From positions 62,001-126,000 of the forward strand of contig JAPFFF010000018.1 in the NCBI GenBank assembly GCA_039105265.1: a stretch of 64,000 nucleotides of DNA, in the 5' to 3' direction. Shown here one piece after another: positions 22,554-33,400 of this stretch. The notes under the pieces are model-generated. The model worked only from the letters and a program-made list of their open reading frames with translations, did no database searches and was not told the DNA's origin. This stretch comes from Tritrichomonas musculus (lineage: Eukaryota > Parabasalia > Tritrichomonadida > Tritrichomonadidae). A program made the position numbers and the translations under genes. How positions within the stretch are numbered: position 1 is the first letter of the stretch; every line of letters starts with the position of its first letter.

Positions 22554-24217
22554 TAACTTTTTGGTCCCATAACTTTTTGCAAAAATTTTATTCAAAATAA
22601 ATTTGAATAATCTCAATTTTTTTAATTAAAACTGATTATACAAGAGCAAGAAAAGAGCAAAAATAATTTGTAAAATCGAGATTCTCCAACACATATTGCC
22701 TTCAATAGAGAATTTATACACGATTTAATGCAAAATAACTAATAACTCTACCTAAGAATCAAATTTTTATCAATTTTTTATCAAATTTTGGACAAATTAT
22801 TAACACTGAAAGGCAATACTACTGCAAAATGCTTTTTGTTAGCATGATCTTGTTAGAAGCATGATAATACTTCCAAAGAAAACTCGAAAGATTCCCTTTT
22901 CTAACTTTTCTAGAGCCTAACTTGCATACCAAGGAAAAAAAGATGATATATCAAAATTAGAAACATAAATGAAGGTACCTTGCTGCTTACTATACTCCAA
23001 AATGCTCATCAAAAGATAGAACTGGTTGATGCAATATTAAGACTCATTTCGAAGTCGGTTTGGGCCAATTATTATACCAGAGACGGTAATATTTTGAAAA
23101 AGCCTTATTCGAAAACGATCATATTTTCTGATAAAAATAATCTTTAACGATAATTTTTTGAATATTTTACAAGTTTTTTCATACAATTTTGAGAGATATG
23201 GGTAGAAATTTTAATTTAAATTCTACTATTTATTTTTTTTTTATTTTTTATTTTTCTTTCACCCAAAATTTTCTAAAAAGATTATATTTTAAATTTAAAT
23301 TCTACTATTTATTTTTAATAGGTAATTACAATATGGTATGGTAATTTTAAATTTATAAAAAGATAAAAATGTTTGAAAAGTGTACTAAAGCGGACATTAT
23401 TAAAACCAGTTTAATGAATTAAAAGCTATAAAAATACATAAATCATATTTTACTAATATTACTAATTAATTTTAAATTATTTAATTATATATAAAATAAT
23501 TGCTAACAAATTATTTTTTGTCACTCCAAAGAGAATTAATCAGTAGATAAAAGACAGTCTATTTATAGATTCAAATTGAATGAAAGTCAGGTATAGAATT
23601 GAACTTTTTCAAAAAGTTTTATTAAAATCTAAAACATTGGTATCTTTATTAATATCCTATAAATAAAAATAATAATAATTTCATAATTATATTTAATTTA
23701 TATTATAAATATTAATTTTTATAAATAAGCATTTTTATCATTAACCAAAGAGATTACATTATAACTCAAAACTGGCCCAAGCGTTTGTTTCCTTCGAAAT
23801 ATATAATAAGTTTTATCTGATAGTTAATCAAATTAGCTGGTTTGTAAAAGAATCGGATCACACTATTTTTTTTTCTACTTTAATTCCTTTATTTTAATAT
23901 AGTTTTTATTGAAAAAGTGAATATGAAAAAACCGTTATTATTTATGTTTCAAAATAAAATTGAATTAAATTTCAGAAATCTAAAAATAAACTTAACAAAT
24001 TTCAATTAAACCAATTTTTTAAAAATATATATATCTTTAAATTATCTGAATATAATATTAATTAAATCATAAATATAATTTAAATATGTAATACAGATTA
24101 ATATAAATATAATTATTTAGCAAATTATTTTCTATACCTCTCTTGAAAAAATATATACTAAATTCTTCTGAATTCAAAATAATTTATGAAGACGATTCAA
24201 TTTTGAATTATATTTTC

Positions 24218-25363
24218 ATGAGAGCAGAAACAATCAGAATTATAATTATAATATCCTGCTTAATTTATCTTTTACTATGTTTTTTTATGTACAGATTTTT
24301 AGCTCCTCCAACATATATGAATTATATTAAATCATGCGTGTATAAGTCTAAGCCGCCTGAATGGTCGAATCCCAAACTAAACTTACCAAGTTCACCAAAT
24401 AATTTAACAGGAAAAACACTATATGTTGCAATTATTGACACAGAATATGCACCTCATCCATTTCAATGCTTGATGAAAAATCAATGGGTTGATGAATTAT
24501 CTAAACATTGGTTTATTGATAAAATTGAGTATTTTTCTCGGATTAGATGGACAAATAAGCAATGCAACATCACTACAATTGTTACTCCTCACCCCAAATT
24601 TAAAGATACTCTAAATCCAACATCATGGATTTTAGTTAATACATTAAAAATGTTTTTAGAACGCTCAAAAAGTCCATACCTTTTTATTGTCGGCGATTCT
24701 TGCTATTTAAAAGTAAATGAGTTTGTAGACTTTTTTTCGAAATTCAATGGAAGGATTTCAGGAGGTTGCATTGAGCAACGTTATTTCTTTCAAATGCTAC
24801 TTATTGAGTCAGGAATTATCATATCGCGCCAAACTGTAATGAACTTCATATCTGACTCTGCCATGAAAACATGGGATGTAGCAAGCGAAGTCGGAATTAC
24901 TGCAGATGAATCCTTTTCACAAATTGGAGATCAAGTTGGTTTGTATATTAAAAATTATGCTGAAAATAGATTTGTTGGTCGTGAATTTCGTGAATATAGT
25001 GATTTTGACAGATTGAAAAATAAAAGATTTGAAGATTTGCCTCCATGCACAATACCATCAGTTTATATTAACAATCCCCCAGGTGAGCAAGGAATCTGTT
25101 CATCAGAAATTACCAAATTCAATCAGATTATTTCTTGGTCTGCTTTTATACCAGCTGATCCAACAAAAACAACTTCATATAAATCATCATTGACATACAA
25201 ACTTAATTTCAATTCAAATTCTGATAATGAATCTGAATCAGCACGAAATAAATACAAATTCTTAAAGAATGCAAGAAAAATGATAAATAATAATCCAGAC
25301 TATCTTTCATATTACTGGGCACAATCAAAACCAAGATTATGCAAAATAGATTCATCAAATTAA
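24218..25363 (+). CDS. Type II membrane protein, Fringe/GT31-like glycosyltransferase
   Basis: A 381-residue protein from the first ATG; the frame is open 25 codons further upstream, but only from a TTG. Residues 5-30 form one strongly hydrophobic segment after a short amino end, giving a type II topology typical of Golgi glycosyltransferases. The core (about 65-290) follows the Fringe fold order: LYVAIIDTEY strand, then YLFIVGDSCYLKVNEFVDFF where Fringe has FCHVDDDNYVN, then an ESGIIISRQTV block matching the (F)ATGGAGFCISR segment, and ITADESFSQIGDQVGLY matching the PDD...G acceptor-site segment. The usual DDD metal site reads GDS, so activity may be altered. Similarity is remote. It stands alone between transposon-rich stretches. 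Confidence 0.5.
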   Translation: MRAETIRIIIIISCLIYLLLCFFMYRFLAPPTYMNYIKSCVYKSKPPEWSNPKLNLPSSPNNLTGKTLYVAIIDTEYAPHPFQCLMKNQWVDELSKHWFIDKIEYFSRIRWTNKQCNITTIVTPHPKFKDTLNPTSWILVNTLKMFLERSKSPYLFIVGDSCYLKVNEFVDFFSKFNGRISGGCIEQRYFFQMLLIESGIIISRQTVMNFISDSAMKTWDVASEVGITADESFSQIGDQVGLYIKNYAENRFVGREFREYSDFDRLKNKRFEDLPPCTIPSVYINNPPGEQGICSSEITKFNQIISWSAFIPADPTKTTSYKSSLTYKLNFNSNSDNESESARNKYKFLKNARKMINNNPDYLSYYWAQSKPRLCKIDSSN

Positions 25364-25919
25364 ATCATGTACTTTTTTACTTTTCATAGTTCACATGTTT
25401 TAAATAACTACTTATATATGTAATATTAAATATATAAATATTAGCTGAAATCTGACTTTTTTTATATCAATTAATTTTCAAAAAAAAAAAAAAACTAAAC
25501 GATGCTGTCACTTTAAGATAAGACTAATATTGTGAAATAATAAAATAAAATAATAAAATGGTTTGGCTGTCATGGTGTTGATCAAAAAAAGCAAGTAGTA
25601 AAAATATTTAGGAAAAATTTATATTTACGATTTTTTTGGTTAATTTTCTTAACAGAGTACGTTAAATTTCACCTTATGATGGCGGTTTTTTACTTTCCAT
25701 GAGTAGCTACTCATGGATAGAAAAAACATTCAAAAAGTGGCGTAGAAAAAAAACGATTATCCCAATATTTTAATCATATTTAATTAATTGTCATTTTTAA
25801 TTTAAATATTTATTTTATTACATATATGAGTATTTTGAAGAAAGCAATAAAATGAACAATATTTTGTGATTGCTGAAGAAAAAAGAGTATTTTTTGTAAA
25901 TTTTTTTTTAAGAGGAAGG
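25364..25919. other. Spacer with a perfect 22-bp palindrome
   Basis: AT-rich spacer after the glycosyltransferase-like gene. At 25696-25717 there is a perfect 22-bp palindrome with core ATGAGTAGCTACTCAT. No gene seen. Confidence 0.6.
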
Positions 25920-27603
25920 TAGACTTGTTATTTTGAGAATCGATATCAAAAACGTCACTTTTTTTCATCTGATACTCGATTATCAGTTTAAAAATCTGAT
26001 ATCGAGATTATCGATTATCAAGATATCAGATATGAAATGTGATATAAAAATATTTGTAAACTTGATATCAATTATAGTTCCGTGAAAAAGTGGTCACCTT
26101 TTAAAAAAGGAGTAATCGGTTCTCAAATAATTGAATGAATGTATTCAAAATTATTTAAAAATTTAAATGATTTATTCAATTATCTTTATTTTAATATCTC
26201 TATTTAAAAATAGAAAGAAATGAAATTTGGAATTGATCATTTGAAATGGGATTGACTATAATAATTAAATAAATTTATGGAGATAGGAAGAAAAAAAGTA
26301 TATATAATTATATTCTTCAATTTTACATTTAGGCATTAGGCTGTAATAATTTAAATTTGAGAAGTATATATTGTGCTTTTAGCGGTATCCTAAGCTGTTT
26401 TTTGATGATTTTTTATTTTTTTTGCCAAATGACGATTTGGAAAAAAAAAGAAAAGTAATTCAATTTGTTTGTTTAGACATAAAAAATGGTAAATATTTTT
26501 TTTTGAACTTTTTAGATTTTTTCCCCTCAATTTTTTTCTTTGTATATTTGTTCACAAATAGTTGAACTTTTTAGATTTTTTCCTCTCAATTTGGATTTTT
26601 TTTAAAAAGCAAAAAAGCATGAAAATACCCCGTAAAATATTGAATTTTTAGAATTGCGGGGATAAAATGTCAATTAATAAAAACTCTCAATTTATTGATA
26701 AAAAATAAATTTGAATGGTCTAATTGAATTTAATTTTTTGTATTTAAAAAGTTTTCGTTTTGAAAAAGTTTATGTGGTTATATTTTTCATACGTTTATGT
26801 ACGTTAAATCGATTTTTTTTCATATATTTTGGATTTATCTCATTGTGAAAACAAAATTGAGCTATTGCCATAAAAAATAATTTTTTTTTATTTCATGAGG
26901 AATAAATATATGACATTTGCATAATTGTTTAATTTTAAAAATATAATTGAATTTTGAATATTTTTCTCCCGCTTTGAAATCGGCCATTTCTTCTTTATTA
27001 AAGTATTGATAATTTGACTAGTATAATTGATATTTATATGTAAAAAGTGAAAAGAACTTTTTTTCTGTATTGAGTTTCAAAAAAATCAATTAAATATCTG
27101 AATTTTTTCAGATATACAGTCAATTATAAGCAATAAGATTGACAAGTTTTGTTATAATTGGCGTGTTCTTTTTAAACATTAGATAAAACTATTTATTTTA
27201 TTTCTCACCAAAATGATCATTTTGATATTTTTTGATTTTCAATTTTTTTGAATATTTTGAATATGCAGTTAGTTTTATTTATAAATATATTTATCATTTA
27301 TATTATTAAAAAAAGAAAATATAAAGAATTTTTAGTTTTAGTTTTTTGAATGCTTTTTATAATAGTACAGAAAAAGTTTAATCCTTTTGAAAAATTACAC
27401 CGATATAATGTTGATATATTTGATTATGCAAACAGATATTTTAATATCTTTTAATATATTTTGATTTAATATTTTATTTATATAAGAAATTATTTAAAAA
27501 GGTGGACATAAAATTTTAATAATGATGAAATGTGAATAATAAATCATATATGATGATTTCATTTCTAAAAGATATGATGATAAGTATTATTAAAAGTCAT
27601 CAT

Positions 27604-28278
27604 TCAACTAAAGGTAATAATAAAATCATATATTAAAATATTTTTATTTTTTTTAATGAATCTTGATATATCATCATTTGCTGCAGTGGAAAAAAAGTGA
27701 GCAAAGCTCTCGCGGAATTGAGGATCTTTCCGCGGGAATGCTTTAATGCGTGTGACATGAGCCGGATTCTTTTCTACTGAGCTTTGAGATATCGCCATTT
27801 GCTGCAGTGGAAAAAAGTGAGCAAAGCTCTCGCGGAATTGAGGATCTTTCCGCGGGAATGCTTTAATGCGTGTGACATGAGCCGGATTCTTTTCTACTGA
27901 GCTTTGAGATATCGCCATTTGCTGCAGTGGAAAAAAGTGAGCAAAGCTCTCGCGGAATTGAGGATCTTTCCGCGGGAATGCTTTAATGCGTGTGACATGA
28001 GCCGGATTCTTTTCTACTGAGCTTTGAGATATCGCCATTTGCTGCAGTGGAAAAAAGTGAGCAAAGCTCTCGCGGAATTGAGGATCTTTCCGCGGGAATG
28101 CTTTAATGCGTGTGACATGAGCCGGATTCTTTTCTACTGAGCTTTGAGATATCGCCATTTGCTGCAGTGGAAAAAAGTGAGCAAAGCTCTCGCGGAATTG
28201 AGGATCTTTCTGCGGGAATGCTTTAATGCGTGTGACATGAGCCGGATTCTTTTCTACTGAGTTTTGAGATATCGCCAT
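27604..28278 (-). CDS. Possible repeat protein encoded by the tandem array
   Basis: A 224-residue open frame with ATG, made of five 40-residue units each starting MAISQSSVEKNPAHVTRIKA and ending in an FFPLQQ segment, then an unrelated AT-rich tail of about 20 residues. The protein units are nearly identical. The frame may be real or only a by-product of a GC-rich array with a period divisible by three; there is no known domain, signal or neighbour to settle it. I recognise no family. Confidence 0.3.
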   Translation of the reverse strand: MAISQNSVEKNPAHVTRIKAFPQKDPQFRESFAHFFPLQQMAISQSSVEKNPAHVTRIKAFPRKDPQFRESFAHFFPLQQMAISQSSVEKNPAHVTRIKAFPRKDPQFRESFAHFFPLQQMAISQSSVEKNPAHVTRIKAFPRKDPQFRESFAHFFPLQQMAISQSSVEKNPAHVTRIKAFPRKDPQFRESFAHFFSTAANDDISRFIKKNKNILIYDFIITFS

Positions 28279-28293
28279 TTGCTGCAGTGGAAA
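27661..28293. repeat. 120-bp tandem repeat, about 5.3 units, GC-rich
   Basis: Five full 120-bp units start at 27661, 27781, 27901, 28021 and 28141, plus a partial sixth at 28261. Units two to four look identical; the first and fifth differ at a few bases. Composition is near half G+C, far from the surrounding AT-rich DNA, with motifs such as TTTCCGCGGGAATG. The period is a multiple of three, so one minus-strand frame stays open through the whole array. Confidence 0.95.
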
Positions 28294-28519
28294 ATGAACT
28301 CTGCTGCCTTGGTTTCAATTATAAGCATATTAGTTTAAGTGAAATAGTTTGATACAGAAAAGCTCTTAACCTATAAATTAGAAAAAAAATAAATACATCT
28401 AATAAAAAATTAATTTGTCACTTTTATGGATTTTTCACTACTTATAGAAAAAGTTAAGTTGTCACTATACGTTTATTTCTATCGTCCCCGCAATTCTAAA
28501 AATTCAATATTTTACGGGG

Positions 28520-29149
28520 TAAGTAAATAAAATACTAAAAGAAGAAACTATAAATATTTTAATATACATAAATAGAATTTATTAAGATTTTTCTGTTGAG
28601 AAAAAAAAATCATGAAATAATAATTAGCATTTCTTTGGGTGAGAAAATTTAGATGCATTAAAATATGCAGTATTTCATCTAGTATAAACTATGAGTATAT
28701 GCATTGAATAAGAAAAGCAATTATTTGTGTTTAATGAGCAAAAAAATATATCGTTTTGCACCAATTTTGTGATAAAATACAATAATTAGGTTTATTAGCT
28801 AAGAGTGAAAGCGCATTGGACGTATTTGTGTTCTTTTTGTGAGAATTGTGATCATATATATCTTCAAAATTTGAAGCTAAATATTGGTTTCTTTTTCATC
28901 TTTTGCTCTCAATTTTTTTTTATTGGATCGGTAATACCAGCATTATGCTCTTAAAAGCAGGAAATAAGGGAAATTTAGACAACGATTTTAATAAAAATTG
29001 GAAATTGCAAATAGAAGTTTATTTTTCTTCTTCTTTATTGAACATATAATGCCTGTAATGCTGTGAAATGGTGTTTATTGGTATAAAAACCTCGAATACT
29101 TACTTCTTAAATAGTAAAATTATAAAGATATTATGACAAATAAGCATTC
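28520..29149. other. AT-rich filler within nested elements
   Basis: Remainder of the element bounded by the 50-bp inverted repeats. No open frame or further repeat pair recognised. Confidence 0.5.
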
Positions 29150-29289
29150 AAAAAAATTGAGAGTAAAAAATCCAAAAAGTTCAAAAATAAAGATTTACCT
29201 AAAAAATAAACATTTCAAAGCAGTTTTTTATTTTTAATTTTTTTATTTTTTTTAAAAAAAAGATAATTCGATAAATGAAAAATTTTAAT

Positions 29290-29779
29290 TCATTCTTTTA
29301 AGTCCTTATTTGGGAAATATAATAATGGCAGCCTGCTTCTCTTCTGCATTCGACGCTCTTGACAATACTTTTGTAAAAGTTTTTGCTGATTTATTGTAAA
29401 TGTTACTCCACACTTTGCCAAACAGAGTATTTGTTCTTGTGAGTAATGTCGTACTTTTGTACAATTAATAAGATCAAAATGTGCCAATTCTACTGCATCA
29501 CCACGTTCGTTGATATGCACTTTACTTGTTATGCCAGCAGCTTTGAATGCAGCTTTACAGTTAAATGGTGTAGCTGCCTTATAAACAACTGATTATTTTT
29601 ATTAACTGGTTTGACTGTTGAGATAAGTCTTTTTTTTTTTTTTTTTTTTTGATAATTTTGTTCAAACTTTTTCATAACTCCAAATAATACTAGGTCCAGT
29701 GGCTGCGTTTGGTCACTGGAGTGGGGGACCAAAAAATGAAAAAATATGTTTTCTTTTTCTGAATCTATTTGAGATATTA
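29290..29779 (-). pseudogene. DDE_1-type transposase, 3' part (decayed)
   Basis: Carries the motif VPHSSDQTQPLDLV, which supplies the third catalytic Asp of DDE_1 transposases, followed by FGVMKKFEQNY. Downstream, the coding frame is shifted at a long A run on the coding strand (T run at about 29629-29650) and again before the segment at about 29520-29575, which continues as typical transposase tail to a stop at 29290. It is the continuation of the 5' part at 54781-55748. The A-run shift suggests decay independent of the Polinton insertion. Confidence 0.8.
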
Positions 29780-29878
29780 AATTTAGTAGTTAAGTATAGG
29801 CGGTGTCTCATACTTCACCACCGCCTACACGCTTCGCCACCAAGCTCAGGTACACCCTCGCTTGGGCCTCAGCTTCCG

Positions 29879-30382
29879 GCCAAATACCTACTGAAAAACC
29901 TATCGTAAGTACACACTCTCTACATTAGTTAATTTCCCACCCCCGTCCCTCAAGTTCAAGTACATTGTCGTTTTTCAATATTTCTATTAATTTTTTATAC
30001 AACACTATACAAATGACCACACCATCAGATTTAAAGATTATGACCCAATACAAGCAGTTTACTCTAAGAAATCCTATTTATACTTCTCGTGAAACCCAAC
30101 AAGTTTATGATTCCTTTAAAGACATCAGGACATGTGATTCTAATGGATATGTTATAATTGAGGTTTTGGACGAAAGAAACAAATTTAGTGGTTTTAGATA
30201 TGCTAAGTTTAGACGTGCAGCTGTTTTGAAATACAATAATGATTATGATCGGGAAAGAGAAAAAGATGCACCACGATATAGAAAGTTTGATGAGCACCAT
30301 AAGATATTTGAGTAAAAAGTGTTAGTATTATTTTGTTTGCCAAATACCCTATGAAAACCTATCGTAAGTACACACTCTCTAC
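29879..30382 (+). repeat. Direct repeat pair within the left TIR
   Basis: A motif of about 44 bp, starting CCAAATACC and containing GAAAACCTATCG and TAAGTACACACTCTCTAC, occurs at about 29879-29922 and 30341-30382, once on each side of the small TIR gene. The right TIR carries the same pair, giving four copies per element. Possible binding sites for replication or integration proteins, or promoters. Confidence 0.8.
30013..30315 (+). CDS. Small TIR-encoded protein, left copy
   Basis: A 100-residue protein from the first ATG (the frame opens earlier, but from a TTG). It is charged: YNNDYDREREKDAPRYRKFDEHH at its end is rich in Arg, Lys, Asp and Tyr. No known domain; no membrane segment. Being within the terminal repeat, it is duplicated exactly at the other end of the Polinton. 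Preservation of the frame in both copies is partly explained by TIR homogenisation. Confidence 0.6.
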   Translation: MTTPSDLKIMTQYKQFTLRNPIYTSRETQQVYDSFKDIRTCDSNGYVIIEVLDERNKFSGFRYAKFRRAAVLKYNNDYDREREKDAPRYRKFDEHHKIFE

Positions 30383-30469
30383 TTTCACTATTCCCCCAAT
30401 GTCATTTCCAAGGTATGGAGTAGTTTTTGAATTCTACACCCGAAAAAATATCTATCAACTTTTTGTATT

Positions 30470-33400
30470 TCACAGTAATGAATGTATTTCATTCTTAGTG
30501 TTATCTTCAGCTAAGATACCATTTGATGTAAAGAATGTCGTATTAATCAATATGAAATTAGCTGTTGGATTGACCATTAAATTGCTACTACTTAATGGAA
30601 ATTCAATATTGTTTAACCAGATCTTAGTTGGTTCACATTGATATTCACTCGTAGGCGTATTATTAACATTGAATGATATATTGATTTTGATTTCTTCTTC
30701 ACTGGTAACATTATCTTTGGTTTCATTATAATTCAAATAGAGTGTTCCCTCATATGCATCAAGTTGTTTTTCGAATTGATAACGAATGCTATTACTATTC
30801 GGTACGCTGAATGTATACTTAATTCGTGTTAATAGATTTTCTAATGCTGCTAACCTAGCCTTTAAATTTGTGTTCTCTCTCTCTAAATTTTCAATTTTTG
30901 TCTTTAGTTCATCATATTCACTTTTCAATGCTATTTGATCTTCTTCACCAAATTCAGCTAGAGTAACTTGAACTGGATATGTTCCGACATAATTATAAAG
31001 TACGCCTGTTGCTTCTTCCCAATAATACAACCAACCATCTGTATCCATCACATCCATCACATGAGCTATTGTATCGTGTATATTAACAGTTCTGTCTGTC
31101 CTGAATATAATATCAAAATCACAATCTAATATTGTACCAGTTTTACCAACTAAGTGAGCTCCTTCTTGGAATGGAACAAATGAAGTATAATAGTAATTAT
31201 CATTTAGACCTTCTGGTTCGTAAGGGCCGATTGTTATTGGTAGAATAATTTTATTCCCAACTTTCAAATCATTTTTGCTTCGATATTTTTCATCACAAGT
31301 ATCTAAAATCATAGTATTATATTCACCAGCAACAAGAGATGTTAAAATAGCAGATGCTTGAGCTGATAACGGTTTATCATCATCAGTCATGATTTTCTGG
31401 AGAACATCATCTGATGGTTTTTCGTCTGGGTTCAATTGCAATTCACTATTTTTGAGAACTGTTGAAATATCTGTTTTCAAAGCATATTTATTATCTGCTT
31501 CTTCTTTCGTATACAGGTTATCCATATTAACCATATTATTTTTTAATTCATCTAATGCTTCATTTACTTCATCAACAGTTGGGAATTCATTTAATGTAGT
31601 AGCTAGAGCTGTATCATTCTTTTCTATCTGCTCATGTAATGTATCTATCTTCTTATGTAAAGCATCTATATCACAAGTATATGCTAAATCATTTGTAGTA
31701 AATTCCATTCTTCTTTTTGCTGTATTTTCTTTGATGCTGATTCCACCAACCCTCAGTTTATTTGGATTTGATATAATAAATGTTTTGTCATTCATAGTGC
31801 AGCTAGGAAAATCAGTTGTTCCTTGGTAATTAATTGTTCCACCAGTAATATTAATAGTAACTATATTCTCTTCATAATCAACATCATTGTATTCACTAAC
31901 TTTTTGCACCAAAAATCGTGCTTTGATTGTTCCATCTGTGATAACATCTTCTGCTTCCAAATGGACCTCGCCATTGACATATTTACCAACAACATCTATT
32001 ATGTCATCTCTAACCAAATCTGTCTTTTGAACTACTTCATCCAATGTAGGGTAATAACCAAACTCCGCCTCTAGCTCATTAACCTTCTCGGCGAGTAATT
32101 TAAATGCAGGCTTGAGGGATTCCCTGAACATATTGCTAATATCCATGGCACCACTTAATGTTAAGGTTCCTGTATCTGGGTTATCATTCTCATCTGTATA
32201 AGGTAATTCATCTAGTTGTTTATATTCTTCCTCACACCAGGTTATTATTGGAGTAATATCTTTTGTGATAGACCTAGCGACGGTCCCAGACATGAAATTA
32301 ATAGCATTTCTAACTATATCGCTCAATCCTTTTGTTGATTTACGTGAGAACAATCTTTTAAGGAATCCTCCCCCATTCCCAGTTGCAAAACTAATACCTT
32401 CTGGAGCTAATTGCATACCTATAGAACCTATTGAACCGACTGTACCTGCGACACCAAATGCTAAAGCAGTCCATGAAACAATTCTTAAATTATCAACATC
32501 TTCTTCTAGATGCTGAGTTACTGTTTCTGTTCTTGATACTCTTCCTTTTAGGCTTTCTATTGTTGTGTTCATTTCTTGGACATCATAGCTAATCACATCT
32601 ACATTGTTAGTTACCATATTTAAATCACTTCTCATGGTTGTAATATTATCAGCCGTAATGATTTTGGAACTAGTGATGTTGTAATCTGTATACAAGGTAG
32701 TTGCTGCATTAGGATTGGGATACACTTCATAAAATTGTTGTCTAATAATATATTCGAAGGGGTTAGTAGTAGGGTCCCAATTAACTTCATCTATCGGGTC
32801 AACATATTCATCAAACAAATAGATTTTAATATTTCGTGAGTCATTAGGGGTTGATGAAACATAACAATATTCTACCTGTTCACATGAATCTAATATACCA
32901 GTGATGAAATACCATTTCTTATCACTCTTGGGGTCAAATATTTTTCCAGTTGGTCTCATTGAGAATCTGTTTGCCTTTATTTCTCCATCTAAAGTTATAT
33001 CAAGATATAATTCTTCTACAAGATTAATATCTAAATCACTTCCTGTACCATTTGTCTTATAGCATCTTATGGCTTCAATATCATATCCATAAATATTTAT
33101 TCCCCCATTACTGGTTTGATAGCCTAATCCATATTTGGAAAAGTCTTCTATCTCACCCGTCTTTAGTTTTAGTTTGTTCTCTACTTTACACTTTCCACCA
33201 TGTATCATATAATGTAAGAGGTTATCTATAGAATAGTCATCTGGTTTTTTAATTAACATAATATTTCTTTCACTTCTCTTGATTCTAATATATGTTCCAT
33301 CTTCTCCATATTCATTCTCCTTATTCAAAGCATTTTTCATTTTTCCATTAATGTTTCCTTGAATATTATCTCCTACCCATTTTGTTCCATTCCATGTTAA

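Larger units (their letters stand above)
21045..23414. mobile_element. Outer inverted-repeat element enclosing a second element
   Basis: A 28-bp inverted repeat (21045-21072 and 23387-23414) with two mismatches, core AATAATGTCCGCTTT, bounds 2.37 kb without genes. A 1.4-kb element with its own TIRs (21159-22553) lies inside. The pattern fits one non-autonomous TA-inserting transposon that received another. The segment 22560-23340 is less AT-rich and may hold transposase debris, but I recognise no motif. Confidence 0.5.
16892..24217. other. Gene-poor AT-rich region with nested inverted-repeat elements
   Basis: About 7.3 kb in which I see no credible gene. It starts with a T run (17126-17154). 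It contains at least three pairs of inverted repeats, described separately (17398/20520, 21045/23414, 21159/22553), a 29-bp minisatellite, and long A/T-only stretches. The short open frames at 16926-17201 and 17675-17860 are low-complexity. The one at 18623-18823 has no ATG. Confidence 0.6.
26628..28519. mobile_element. 1.9-kb TIR element carrying a 120-bp tandem repeat
   Basis: The 35-bp sequence at 26628-26662, starting CCCCGTAAAATATTG and ending GAATTGCGGGGA, is repeated exactly inverted at 28485-28519. TA flanks both ends (26626-26627, 28520-28521). The TIR is itself an imperfect palindrome (CCCCG...CGGGG). No transposase is present, so it is non-autonomous and of TA-inserting type. The identical TIRs suggest it is young. 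Its cargo is the GC-rich tandem array at 27661-28293. Confidence 0.8.
26488..29199. mobile_element. 50-bp inverted-repeat element inside the DDE_1 transposon
   Basis: A 50-bp inverted repeat, 26488-26537 and 29150-29199, begins GGTAAAT at both outer ends and includes TTTTTGAACTTTTT and CTCAATTTTTTT, with several mismatches. It encloses 2.7 kb, including the 1.9-kb TIR element. Part of the left repeat is duplicated about 60 bp further in. The A/T-rich composition lowers confidence, but length and end-to-end match support an inserted element. Confidence 0.5.
29785..30451 (+). repeat. Polinton left terminal inverted repeat
   Basis: 667 bp, the inverted copy of 54109-54775 with one visible difference. 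Near the tip is a 9-bp hairpin TAGGCGGTG/CACCGCCTA (29797-29805 and 29819-29827). It contains a whole 100-codon ORF, and a repeated motif around ACCTATCGTAAGTACACACT lies on each side of that ORF. Confidence 0.95.

Noticed and set aside
27661-28293. CRISPR-like array
   Set aside because: The 120-bp units are contiguous with no unique spacers, so it is an ordinary tandem repeat.
31389-32516. Plus-strand open frames opposite the giant gene
   Set aside because: Antisense shadows of the 1231-residue gene; no motif or ATG context.
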